Assembly: GCA_900547225.1 (NCBI GenBank)
Contig: URFW01000002.1
Span: 1-64,000 of the forward strand
Length of the DNA stretch: 64,000 nt
Reading direction: 5' to 3'
From: an uncultured Mycoplasmatota bacterium
Lineage (GTDB): Bacteria > Bacillota_I > Bacilli_A > RF39 > UBA660
Each line of letters opens with the position of its first letter. The stretch's first letter is position 1. Both the position numbers and the translations under genes were made by a program. The notes beneath the pieces are model-generated. The model was not told the DNA's origin. It ran no database searches and saw only the letters and a list, made by a program, of their open reading frames with translations. This document shows, piece after piece, positions 52,014 to 60,483 of this stretch.

Positions 52014-54120
52014 CTTTTACTTCTTCCTTTTTTATTTCAAAATCTATAAAGGCTTCTTCTTTTGATGCACTTTTACAAATTACTGTTACTGTATCTCCAA
52101 TTCTATATCTTCTTTTTGTCTTTTGACCTACTAAAGACATTGTTCTTTCATCATAATTATAATAGTCTCCTTTAATATCAGTTATATGAACTAAACCCTC
52201 TATCATATTAGGTAGTTCAACAAACATACCAAATGAAGTAACACCACTTATCATACCAGTAAATTCTTCTCCAATATGATCCATCATGTACTCAGCCATC
52301 TTCATGTCTTCAACTTCTCTTTCACATTCTATTGCATCTCTTTCTTTTAATGATGAATGTTCTGCAAGTTGTGGTAAATACTCTCTAAAGTAATCAGTCG
52401 TTTTCTTAGATTCATCATTATTATATAAATATGTTCTTAAAAGGCGATGCACGGTTGTATCTGGGAATCTTCTAATTGGTGAAGTAAAGTGGGTATATAT
52501 TTTACTAGCAAGTCCAAAGTGACCTATATTATCTGTTTGATATACGGCCTTTTGCATTGCACGAAGCATAAGTGATGCTAATATTTTATATTCTTTTTTA
52601 TCTTTTAACTGACTTAATACGTTTTCTATTGAAGATGGATACTTAATGTTTACCTTACCTGTTATTTTATAACCTAAAGAACTTACAAAATCCAAAAAGT
52701 CATTTACTTTTTCTTCCTTTGGAGTTCCGTGAACACGGTATATAAATGGTAAATCCATATAGAATATATGTGATGCAACCGTTTCATTGGCCGCTATCAT
52801 AAAGTCTTCTATCATTTTTTCACCAGATGCACGTTCTCTTAAAACTACATCTACTGGCTTTCCGGTATCATCTGAAATTATTTTAGCTTCGTCTGTATCA
52901 AAATCAATTGCACCACGTGCTTCTCTATTATGTCTTATAATGTCTGCTAATTCTTTCATTAGTGATAAATCATTTGTAAAAGGAGCATATCCATCTTCTA
53001 CAATACCTTCATCTAACCATTTATTAACTTTTTTATAAGTCATTTGAATCCTTGATTTAATAACACTTTCAAATATTTCATGAGAAACAACATTTCCCTT
53101 GTTATCTATTTCCATTACGCAACTTTGAGCTAAACGTTCTACTCCAGGATTAAGTGAACATATACCATTAGACAATTTATGAGGAAGCATAGGTATTACC
53201 CTATCTACTAAATAAACGCTAGTTCCTCTTTCATATGCTTCATCATATAGATGAGTACCAGGTTTAACATAATATGAAACATCTGCTATATGAACACCTA
53301 ACTCGTAATTTCCATTAGCAAGTTTTTTTATCGAAATAGCATCATCTATATCCTTTGTATCATCACCATCTATTGTAAATATTGTAACGTCAGTTAAATT
53401 TCGTCTTCCTTTTTTTTCATCATCACTTACTGAATCTGGTATATCTTTTAATTCTTCTAAAACTTCATCAGGAAATTTAGGAGAAAACATATGTTTATAT
53501 ACGATTGCCTCAACATCAACACCAACGTCATTTTTATGACCTATAATAGTTGTTATTTCTGCTAAAACAGTATTTCTATCAAGTTCTTTAACAACATTTG
53601 CAACTACTATATGACCTTCTACACAGTCTTTTGTACTTTCCTTAGTTAAAACTATTTTTTGTTTAAACTTCTTATCATTTGGGATAATTGTTGGCATATC
53701 ATCTATAAACTTAAACTCACCTACTATTGGTCCATAATTTCTAGATGCTATTCTAAGTACTCGTCCCTCTTTTTTAGAACCAGTATTTTTATTAGTAATT
53801 TCTACAATTACCATATCACCATCTATCGCACCATTTAAATGTTTAGCATCAACGTGAATATCATCTTCACCTTCCATTAATACAAAACCAAAGCCTTTAT
53901 CCGAAACAGATATCTTGCCTTTTTTTAAATGACTATAGCAAAAAGCCATATATTTATCTTTGTTTGTATGATATATTGTTAAATTGCTCTCTAATTCATT
54001 TAGCACTTTTAGCATCTCTTCTACTTCTTCAGTAGTATTTAAACCTAGTATATCTTTAAGTTCAATTGCAGTATATGCTCTATCTTCCTCTTTTAAAATA
54101 TTTAGTATTCTGTCTTTCAT
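51979..54120 (-). CDS. rnr: Ribonuclease R
   Basis: The 713-residue protein has the RNase II/R order: N-terminal helical domain, cold-shock domains (SVSDKGFGFVLMEG near residue 70), the RNB catalytic domain (FTIDGDDTKDIDDAISI near residue 255, with the Asp cluster that binds Mg2+; HYGLA-like HFGLASKIYTHFTSPIRRFPD near residue 535) and a C-terminal S1 domain (GMISGVTSFGMFVELPN). It degrades structured RNA 3' to 5' and works with tmRNA in clearing stalled messages. Start at ATG 54120 after AGGTGGG. Confidence 0.97.
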   Translation of the reverse strand: MKDRILNILKEEDRAYTAIELKDILGLNTTEEVEEMLKVLNELESNLTIYHTNKDKYMAFCYSHLKKGKISVSDKGFGFVLMEGEDDIHVDAKHLNGAIDGDMVIVEITNKNTGSKKEGRVLRIASRNYGPIVGEFKFIDDMPTIIPNDKKFKQKIVLTKESTKDCVEGHIVVANVVKELDRNTVLAEITTIIGHKNDVGVDVEAIVYKHMFSPKFPDEVLEELKDIPDSVSDDEKKGRRNLTDVTIFTIDGDDTKDIDDAISIKKLANGNYELGVHIADVSYYVKPGTHLYDEAYERGTSVYLVDRVIPMLPHKLSNGICSLNPGVERLAQSCVMEIDNKGNVVSHEIFESVIKSRIQMTYKKVNKWLDEGIVEDGYAPFTNDLSLMKELADIIRHNREARGAIDFDTDEAKIISDDTGKPVDVVLRERASGEKMIEDFMIAANETVASHIFYMDLPFIYRVHGTPKEEKVNDFLDFVSSLGYKITGKVNIKYPSSIENVLSQLKDKKEYKILASLMLRAMQKAVYQTDNIGHFGLASKIYTHFTSPIRRFPDTTVHRLLRTYLYNNDESKKTTDYFREYLPQLAEHSSLKERDAIECEREVEDMKMAEYMMDHIGEEFTGMISGVTSFGMFVELPNMIEGLVHITDIKGDYYNYDERTMSLVGQKTKRRYRIGDTVTVICKSASKEEAFIDFEIKKEEVKDEEQEKVKNAD

Positions 54121-54154
54121 AAGTCCCACCTATCTTTCTATATATATATTATAA

Positions 54155-54186
54155 AACAAAAAAAGGCTATTAATAAAGCCTTTTTT
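54155..54186 (-). terminator. Hairpin between secG and rnr
   Basis: AAAAAAAGGCT / AGCCTTTTTT with an 8-nt loop; probably a terminator allowing partial read-through into rnr, since no separate rnr promoter is obvious in the 34 nt that remain. Confidence 0.75.
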
Positions 54187-54188
54187 AA

Positions 54189-54398
54189 CTACATGTCCAT
54201 AATTATACACAAAATAAAGAATAAAATCCCTAAAACGTAAGTTAACCTAGTAATAAATAGCTCTCCACCACGTTCTTTTCTGTTCATAAATAAATCAGCA
54301 TTACCACCAGTAATTATATTACCAGACTCAGCCTTCTCACTTTGAAGTAATACTATAATAATAAGTAAAACAGATACAATCATTAACACTGTAAGCAT
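54189..54398 (-). CDS. secG: Preprotein translocase subunit SecG
   Basis: A 69-residue protein with two membrane helices separated by the conserved SecG loop: VLLIIIVLLQSEKAESGNII, GGNADLFMNRKERGGE, then a second helix. It assists SecYE during protein export. AGGAGGG precedes the ATG. The order secG-rnr-smpB is common in Firmicutes. Confidence 0.95.
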   Translation of the reverse strand: MLTVLMIVSVLLIIIVLLQSEKAESGNIITGGNADLFMNRKERGGELFITRLTYVLGILFFILCIIMDM

Positions 54399-54456
54399 AT
54401 GTATCCCTCCTAGCTACTACTTATTTTATCATATTAGCAAATGAAATACAACAAAT

Positions 54457-55341
54457 TTAAAGAATTGATTTACCAGTTTTTATATAATTATCTGGTAATT
54501 CCGATAAATCCCAGGAATCAGATCCATAAAATTCATTAATGTATGTCTGTAATTCTTCTTTTGTTGGTTCCCTTAACTCTACATTTTTAAATCTTTCAAT
54601 ACAAGTCATGGTATCTTTTATAATGGTTGATTCATCTACTAATCTTCTTAAAGTTTTTGCCTCTTTTAAAGAAAATTTTTCAGCCTCTTCCAAAAGCATG
54701 CTAACACGGTTATACTCTTCTTTATAAAAATCTTCATCAATAACATTTTTTACAAAAGAATATTCTGAATTAATACCTTTTTTATTTAAAGTTCTATATA
54801 TAGCATATTCTTTCAAGGTTGGTCTTATTCCATATGTACTTATAAAACTTTTTACTGCCGAAATTTCGATAGTTAACTTATTGCGCAATTCTCCTTTTAT
54901 AATTTTTGTTATATCAAACGGAGTTTGACTTGTGGTTATATAACATTTTAAATTATCTAGTAGTCCTTTGCTTATCTCCTTTAATTTATCTTCATTAATA
55001 CCAAACAAGTTCTCTAATCTCTTCAAATTCTTAGGATTTTCAATAATTGTTCTTAATATTATCTCATTTGCTTTTGCCTTATTAATAATTATCATTTTTC
55101 TTGAATTAGAATCATAAAATTTTACTTCATCATATTTTAATTTAGTATCTGAATTTATATTATAACCATAAACCTTAATAACTAACCCATAATATGAAAG
55201 TAAGTCAAACAAATCTATATCATATTTTTCTAAATCAGGCTCACAAATCGCGTAACTTTCATTACAAAATGATGCTTTTGAAATTATATCATACATCGCA
55301 CTATTAATATTATTTTTTATAACACTTGAATTCGTATACAC
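54457..55341 (-). CDS. Unknown soluble protein (about 294 residues)
   Basis: I do not recognise this protein. It is helical after a mixed N-terminal third, with no membrane segment or clear catalytic motif; basic and acidic residues are evenly spread. The start is uncertain: the frame opens with ATG at 55365 and 55350, but AAGGGG lies 9 nt before the GTG at 55341, and TATAAT at about 55379-55384 (minus strand) leaves almost no leader for the earlier ATG. It stands alone between secG and the next unknown gene. Confidence 0.6.
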   Translation of the reverse strand: MYTNSSVIKNNINSAMYDIISKASFCNESYAICEPDLEKYDIDLFDLLSYYGLVIKVYGYNINSDTKLKYDEVKFYDSNSRKMIIINKAKANEIILRTIIENPKNLKRLENLFGINEDKLKEISKGLLDNLKCYITTSQTPFDITKIIKGELRNKLTIEISAVKSFISTYGIRPTLKEYAIYRTLNKKGINSEYSFVKNVIDEDFYKEEYNRVSMLLEEAEKFSLKEAKTLRRLVDESTIIKDTMTCIERFKNVELREPTKEELQTYINEFYGSDSWDLSELPDNYIKTGKSIL

Positions 55342-55443
55342 AAACTTCATCCCCTTAAATGCCATTTATGTTAACATATTATAATAAAATAATCAAGTAT
55401 TTAAAAAATTTAAAAACATAAGCACTCTTTTTATTTAATTGAC

Positions 55444-56400
55444 TTAGTATGTACCTTTTCCGCCTTCTTTAATCAATTCGTCTTTATCTTGATAATTTGT
55501 ACGATATTTTTCACTTATTTCACTAATTAATTTTTTATATTCATCATCATATTTTTCATTATCATATTCAAATCCTTTGCCATATTTTTGGTATTGATTT
55601 ATAAAAAACATAACAATTTTATCAATAGCTTCCCTAAAAATTTTCGGATTATCATTTATTTTGAGATTGTTATCTGAAATAAATATTTTAGTATGATAAC
55701 AAACAGCATAATAATCATATTTATTCTCTATGCCGATTTTATCAAATAAATTTTTTAAATAACATGTATTAAGTATTTTGTCTTGAAAATTATCCGGAAT
55801 ATCTTTTCTTGAAAATAATGCATAATATGAATACTTTCCGTCATATAAATCAATTTCATAATTATCAACTGGTGAATTAACAACAGTTGGGGAATGTGTT
55901 TTCTCGGTGTTATATACATTCATCATATCTTCATAACTGTATAAACCCGTGATTTTTGCATAATCTATTATGCTATAATCTGGAAATTTTATATCAAATA
56001 TACTTGCATCTAAATCTTGTATATATTTACCAGTTAGATTAAAACAGTTAACATTGGCATTATATCTATTTTCAATCTCACTAATTATATTTTCATCATA
56101 TTTAAAATATCCATTTTCATCAACATTTTTAAACAAATCAATATCTTCACCAAATAACTTTTTAATTTCTTCAGGTTTGATTTTTAATACGTTCGCTAAA
56201 AAAGCGCAAAAGTTATTTAAATCTAATTTCACATGATAATTATGTGTACTCCATATTAAATTTTCAAGAGCTGGAGGTTCTACATAACCAAATTCTTCTG
56301 GTTTTGCATTCAATTCTTTATTATAATTTTCTGTAATAAATTTAAGAATCTTCTTATCTAAGTTTCTTAAATATTCATATTTCTTTTTCTTGTTTTCCAT
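55444..56400 (-). CDS. Unknown protein (318 residues) with a possibly phase-variable promoter
   Basis: I do not recognise this protein. It begins MENKKKKYEYLRNLDKK and has a helical N-terminal segment, then a region around residues 60-115 (LNNFCAFLANVLKIKPEEIKKLFGE) that looks like a small regulator-type helical bundle, and a more varied rest. It has no membrane segment. AAGGAGAG precedes the ATG at 56400; a longer frame to 56508 would run through the promoter. The promoter spacer contains a run of seven G, so expression may vary by slippage. Confidence 0.6.
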   Translation of the reverse strand: MENKKKKYEYLRNLDKKILKFITENYNKELNAKPEEFGYVEPPALENLIWSTHNYHVKLDLNNFCAFLANVLKIKPEEIKKLFGEDIDLFKNVDENGYFKYDENIISEIENRYNANVNCFNLTGKYIQDLDASIFDIKFPDYSIIDYAKITGLYSYEDMMNVYNTEKTHSPTVVNSPVDNYEIDLYDGKYSYYALFSRKDIPDNFQDKILNTCYLKNLFDKIGIENKYDYYAVCYHTKIFISDNNLKINDNPKIFREAIDKIVMFFINQYQKYGKGFEYDNEKYDDEYKKLISEISEKYRTNYQDKDELIKEGGKGTY

Positions 56401-56428
56401 ATATAATCTCTCCTTAAAATTTTCTATG

Positions 56429-56456
56429 TTTATAATATCATATGCCCCCCCGTCAA
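56429..56456 (-). promoter_or_regulatory. Promoter with a G7 tract in and after the -35 box
   Basis: TTGACG (56451-56456) then six more G, spacer of 16 nt in total, TATAAA (56429-56434). G7 spans 56445-56451. One added G would make the spacer 17 nt, the optimum. Such runs are rare in this AT-rich window. Confidence 0.65.
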
Positions 56457-56508
56457 GGATTTTTTTATGTTGTGGAAAGTAAATGTCAAGTTCTAGAAAT
56501 TTATACAA

Positions 56509-56536
56509 TAAAAAAAGAACTAGCCTTCTAGTTCTT
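56509..56536 (-). terminator. Intrinsic terminator of eno
   Basis: AAGAACTAG / CTAGTTCTT with a 4-nt loop, then TTTTTTT on the minus strand; overlaps the last eno codons. Confidence 0.85.
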
Positions 56537-57749
56537 CTTCAATTCTCATTAACTGGTTATATTTACATATTCTATCAGTTCTAGACATAGAGCCAGTTTT
56601 TATTTGACCTAAATCAAGACCTACAGCTAAATCTGCTATTATCGTATCTTCTGTTTCACCACTTCTATGAGATATTATTGTTTTATAACCATTTTCTTTA
56701 GCTAATTTAATCGTTTCTAAAGTCTCTGTTATAGTACCTATTTGGTTTACCTTTAAAAGAATTGCATTTCCTGCTTTCATATCGATGCCTTTTTGTAAAC
56801 ACTCTTTATTTGTAACAAAAAGATCATCACCAACTAACTGAAGCTTATCTCCTAATTCTTTAGTTATTTTAGCAAACCCTTCCCAGTCATTTTCATCTAC
56901 AGGATCTTCTATCGAAACAATAGGATACTTACTTACTAACTCTTTATAGAAATCTATTAATTCATCAGTAGAAAGACTTCTTCCTTCTCCTACCAAATTA
57001 TACTTACCATCACTATAAAACTCTGATGCTGCAACATCTATTGCTAGTTTTACGTCAACACCAGGCGTATATCCAGCTTTTTTAATAGCTTCCATAATAA
57101 GTTCAAAACCTTCTGTATTAGAATCTAAGTCAGGAGCAAAACCACCTTCATCACCAACTCCAGTCGATAATTTCTTTTCGTTTAATACGCTTTTTAAAGC
57201 GTGGAATACTTCTGAACCAACTCTTACTCTTTCATGAATAGTATCTCGTTGTGGTATTATCATAAACTCTTGAAAGTCTAATTTGTTATCAGCATGTGCA
57301 CCGCCATTTAATATGTTCATCATCGGAATAGGAAGAGTTTTTCCATCTCCAACATATTTATATAAAGGCATACCACTTTCTTTTGCAGCAGCCTTTAAAC
57401 AAGCCATAGAAACGCCTAATATTGCGTTAGCACCTAAATTACTTTTTGTTTTAGTACCATCTAACTCTAGCATGGCATTATCAATGCTATATTGGTCTTT
57501 AACATCCATACCAACTACTACTGGTCTTATTTTTTCATTTACGTTTTTAACGGCGTTTAATACTCCCTTACCGTTAAATCTTGTTTTATCATTATCACGC
57601 ATTTCAAGAGCTTCACGCACACCAGTTGATGCTCCAGATGGAACGCATGCCCTTGAAATTATTCCATTTTCTAAAGTAACGTCCACTTCAACAGTAGGAT
57701 TTCCTCTAGAATCAAGTATTTCTCTTGCTTTTACATTAGCTATCTTCAT
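56520..57749 (-). CDS. eno: Enolase
   Basis: The 409-residue enzyme converts 2-phosphoglycerate to phosphoenolpyruvate. Motifs are complete: REILDSRGNPTVEVDV, SGASTGVREA, GVGDEGGFAPD (near residue 200), IEDPVDENDW with metal-binding Glu/Asp, LLKVNQIGT with the catalytic Lys, and SHRSGETEDT. The usual AVA(T)NAGQIKTGS reads AVGLDLGQIKTGS here. It is about 20 residues shorter than many enolases, with the loss at the C-terminus. AAAGGTAGG precedes the ATG. Confidence 0.97.
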   Translation of the reverse strand: MKIANVKAREILDSRGNPTVEVDVTLENGIISRACVPSGASTGVREALEMRDNDKTRFNGKGVLNAVKNVNEKIRPVVVGMDVKDQYSIDNAMLELDGTKTKSNLGANAILGVSMACLKAAAKESGMPLYKYVGDGKTLPIPMMNILNGGAHADNKLDFQEFMIIPQRDTIHERVRVGSEVFHALKSVLNEKKLSTGVGDEGGFAPDLDSNTEGFELIMEAIKKAGYTPGVDVKLAIDVAASEFYSDGKYNLVGEGRSLSTDELIDFYKELVSKYPIVSIEDPVDENDWEGFAKITKELGDKLQLVGDDLFVTNKECLQKGIDMKAGNAILLKVNQIGTITETLETIKLAKENGYKTIISHRSGETEDTIIADLAVGLDLGQIKTGSMSRTDRICKYNQLMRIEEELEG

Positions 57750-57828
57750 ATTTTACGCCTACCTTTCTTATAAGATTATTATACCACTACAGCGTTATTA
57801 AATTAATATTTTTATCAAAATATGTAAA

Positions 57829-57858
57829 TTGACTTTATATAGTATTTTAAGGTATAAT
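57829..57858 (+). promoter_or_regulatory. Promoter of the FemAB-type gene
   Basis: TTGACT, 18-nt spacer, TATAAT, 31 nt before the ATG. Confidence 0.8.
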
Positions 57859-57888
57859 ATTATCTTAGAATAAAAGGGAGGGATTAAT

Positions 57889-59136
57889 ATGCAGATTATA
57901 TTACTTGATGAAGCTAGATTTGATCAATTTGCAGTTTCTCACCCTAATCACAACTATTACCAAACAAGTAATTATGGTAGGCTTATGACTAAGCATGGAC
58001 ATAATGCTTATTATTTAGGACTCGCTGCTGATGATGGTGAAATTAAAGCCGCAACTTTAATTATTGTTAAAAATGATTCAAAAGAAAAAAGAAAAATGGG
58101 ATATGCTCCAAGAGGTTTTTTAATAGATTGGAATAACGATGATTTAGTAAAAGAATTTACCGAAAAATTAAAGGACTTTTTATCTAAAAGAAATTTTACT
58201 TATGTTAAAGTAGATCCTATGGTAGTATATAAGGAACATAACATAGATGGAAGTGAAAAAACACTTTCAGATTCTAATCAAAGTTTAGTTCAAAAGCTAC
58301 AAGGACTAGGTTACATTCATATGGGATTTAATAATGGTATGGAAGCATCTAAACCAAGATGGAATGCACTAACTACTTTAGATAGTAACATAATAGCATT
58401 ATATAATTCCATATCAAAAGAAGCTAGAGAAAAAATAAGTGAAGCATCTAAATTAGGAAACCGTGTTTATCGTGGTTCAATGAATGACATTAGCTTACTT
58501 TACAGTGTAATAAATAAAACTACACCACCACTTGATTATTATTTAGATTATTATCAATTCTATGGTCAAAACATGTTTGAAATATATTTTAATAAATTAG
58601 AGCCTATTTCTTACGTAAATTCTAGTAAAACAATGTATGAAAATGAAGAACAAAGAAATAATGATTTAAATATGCAAATGCAAGATTTTAACAATCCTAA
58701 CAAGGATGCCATTATAAACGAGAAATTAAAATCCGATGAAAAACTTGCTAAATATAAGAAAAATATGCTAGAAGCTAGTAATTTATTTCAAAGGTATCCT
58801 AGTGGTCTTGTTACCGCAGCAGTTGCTGTAATTAAATACGGAAGCACTGTAACATTCTTTGCGAGTGGCGTTAACGAAACATTTAAAGATCAATATCCAG
58901 AATACTTACTTAAGTGGCAACTAATACAAGAATATGCTAAAATGGGATATAAAGTTGTTAATTTAGGTGGGCTAACTAGTGAATTTAAGAAGGATTATGA
59001 ATCTACTTTAATGACTGAAATGTCTAACAAAATAGTAGAATATATTGGAGAGTTTGACCTTGTAATAAATAAAAAAGCTTATTATACAGGAAGCAGACTT
59101 AACCCAATACTTAATTGGCTTAATACACCAATATAG
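57889..59136 (+). CDS. FemAB/MurM-type peptidoglycan interpeptide-bridge aminoacyltransferase
   Basis: The 415-residue protein has the two GNAT-like halves of FemABX enzymes with a charged helical arm between them (about 240-295). Family features are HPNHNYYQTSNYG near residue 20, KRKMGYAPRGFLIDW near residue 66, FTYVKVDPMV near residue 103 and a C-terminal YPEYLLKWQLIQEYAKMGYKVVNLGGL. It adds amino acids from aminoacyl-tRNA to the lipid II stem peptide in the cytoplasm. It implies a branched wall peptide. AAGGGAGGG precedes the ATG. Confidence 0.92.
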   Translation: MQIILLDEARFDQFAVSHPNHNYYQTSNYGRLMTKHGHNAYYLGLAADDGEIKAATLIIVKNDSKEKRKMGYAPRGFLIDWNNDDLVKEFTEKLKDFLSKRNFTYVKVDPMVVYKEHNIDGSEKTLSDSNQSLVQKLQGLGYIHMGFNNGMEASKPRWNALTTLDSNIIALYNSISKEAREKISEASKLGNRVYRGSMNDISLLYSVINKTTPPLDYYLDYYQFYGQNMFEIYFNKLEPISYVNSSKTMYENEEQRNNDLNMQMQDFNNPNKDAIINEKLKSDEKLAKYKKNMLEASNLFQRYPSGLVTAAVAVIKYGSTVTFFASGVNETFKDQYPEYLLKWQLIQEYAKMGYKVVNLGGLTSEFKKDYESTLMTEMSNKIVEYIGEFDLVINKKAYYTGSRLNPILNWLNTPI

Positions 59137-59137
59137 A

Positions 59138-59163
59138 CAGAAGATATATTCTTCTGTTTTTTT
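59138..59163 (+). terminator. Intrinsic terminator
   Basis: CAGAAGA / TCTTCTG followed by seven T, just after the FemAB-type gene. Confidence 0.85.
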
Positions 59164-59169
59164 GTGCAA

Positions 59170-59200
59170 AAAAAAGACACTCATTAATGAATGTCTTTTA
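59170..59200 (-). terminator. Intrinsic terminator of tuf
   Basis: AAAGACA-TCAT / ATGA-TGTCTTT with single mismatches, followed by TTTTTTTT on the minus strand. Confidence 0.8.
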
Positions 59201-59212
59201 GTTTAACCTTAA

Positions 59213-60397
59213 TTATGCATCAATCTTAGTAACTGTACCAGCACCAACAGTACGTCCACCTTCACGGATAGAGAACTTAGTACCGTTTTCAATTGCGATT
59301 GGAGCAATTAATTCAACTGACATATTAACGTTGTCACCAGGCATAACCATTTCAGTTCCTTCTGGTAATGTAACAACACCAGTAACATCAGTAGTTCTGA
59401 AGTAGAATTGAGGTCTGTAGTTTGAGAAGAATGGAGTATGACGTCCGCCTTCTTCTTTACTTAATACGTAAACTTGAGCTTCAAATTTAGTATGTGGAGT
59501 AACTGTTCCTGGTTTAGCAAGAACTTGACCACGTTGTACTTGTTCACGTGAAATACCACGTAATAATACACCAGCGTTATCTCCTGCTTCAGCAAAGTCT
59601 AGTTGTTTACGGAACATTTCAATTCCAGTAACAACTGTCTTTTGAGTTGGTTTTAAACCTACGATTTCAACTTCGTCGTTTAATTTTAATTCACCACGTT
59701 CAACACGTCCTGTAACAACAGTACCACGTCCAGTGATAGTAAATACGTCTTCGATTGACATTAAGAATGGTTTTGTGTTGTCTCTTTCTGGAGTTGGAAT
59801 CCATTCATCAACAGCGTCCATTAATTCATCAATCTTAGCTTCCCACTTTGGATCTCCTTCAAGAGCCTTAAGAGCAGAACCACGGATTACTGGAGTGTTA
59901 TCTCCGTCATATCCGTATTTAGATAATAGTTCACGAACATCCATTTCTACTAAGTCTAGCATTTCTGGATCGTCAACCATATCACATTTGTTCATGAATA
60001 CAACGATTCTTGGAACACCAACTTGACGAGCAAGTAAGATATGTTCTTTAGTTTGAGCCATAGGACCATCAGTTGCAGCTAGAACTAAGATTGCTCCGTC
60101 CATTTGTGCAGCACCAGTGATCATGTTTTTAACATAGTCAGCGTGTCCTGGGCAGTCTACGTGAGCATAGTGACGTTTGTCAGTTTCATACTCAACGTGT
60201 GCAGTGTTAATTGTTATACCACGTTCTCTTTCTTCAGGAGCTTTATCGATATCTGCATAGTCTTCGAATTTAGCTTGTCCCTTTTCAGCTAATCTTTTAG
60301 TGATTGCAGCTGTTAAAGTAGTTTTACCATGGTCAACGTGTCCAATAGTACCAATGTTAACATGTGGTTTTGAACGATCAAATTTTTCTTTTGCCAT
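59213..60397 (-). CDS. tuf: Elongation factor Tu
   Basis: The 394-residue GTPase is complete: GHVDHGKTTL, switch I ERERGITINTAHVEY, DCPGHADYVKN, NKCDMVDD and GSALKAL in domain 1, and the domain 2-3 signatures TGRGTVVTGRVERG and the C-terminal GGRTVGAGTVTKI. It brings aminoacyl-tRNA to the ribosome. GGGAGG precedes the ATG. Last gene of the rpsL-rpsG-fusA-tuf run. Confidence 0.98.
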   Translation of the reverse strand: MAKEKFDRSKPHVNIGTIGHVDHGKTTLTAAITKRLAEKGQAKFEDYADIDKAPEERERGITINTAHVEYETDKRHYAHVDCPGHADYVKNMITGAAQMDGAILVLAATDGPMAQTKEHILLARQVGVPRIVVFMNKCDMVDDPEMLDLVEMDVRELLSKYGYDGDNTPVIRGSALKALEGDPKWEAKIDELMDAVDEWIPTPERDNTKPFLMSIEDVFTITGRGTVVTGRVERGELKLNDEVEIVGLKPTQKTVVTGIEMFRKQLDFAEAGDNAGVLLRGISREQVQRGQVLAKPGTVTPHTKFEAQVYVLSKEEGGRHTPFFSNYRPQFYFRTTDVTGVVTLPEGTEMVMPGDNVNMSVELIAPIAIENGTKFSIREGGRTVGAGTVTKIDA

Positions 60398-60447
60398 AAT
60401 TATTTTTCCTCCCTATATGAATTACATATCTATTTTATCTAATCTAA

Positions 60448-60470
60448 GGGAAAATATCAAGTATTTTCCC
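60448..60470 (-). other. Hairpin between fusA and tuf
   Basis: Perfect 9-bp stem GGGAAAATA / TATTTTCCC with a 5-nt loop but no T-run after it on the minus strand. It could be an RNA-processing or stability element separating the tuf message. Confidence 0.55.
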
Positions 60471-60483
60471 TCAGGATTATTTA

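Noticed and set aside
52787..53038. Open frame antisense to rnr
   Set aside because: Shadow frame with no start signal; the RNB domain on the other strand is intact.
56520..57749. Truncated or non-functional enolase because of the short length
   Set aside because: All catalytic and metal-binding motifs are present and the end has a normal stop and terminator; the missing part is the variable C-terminal tail.
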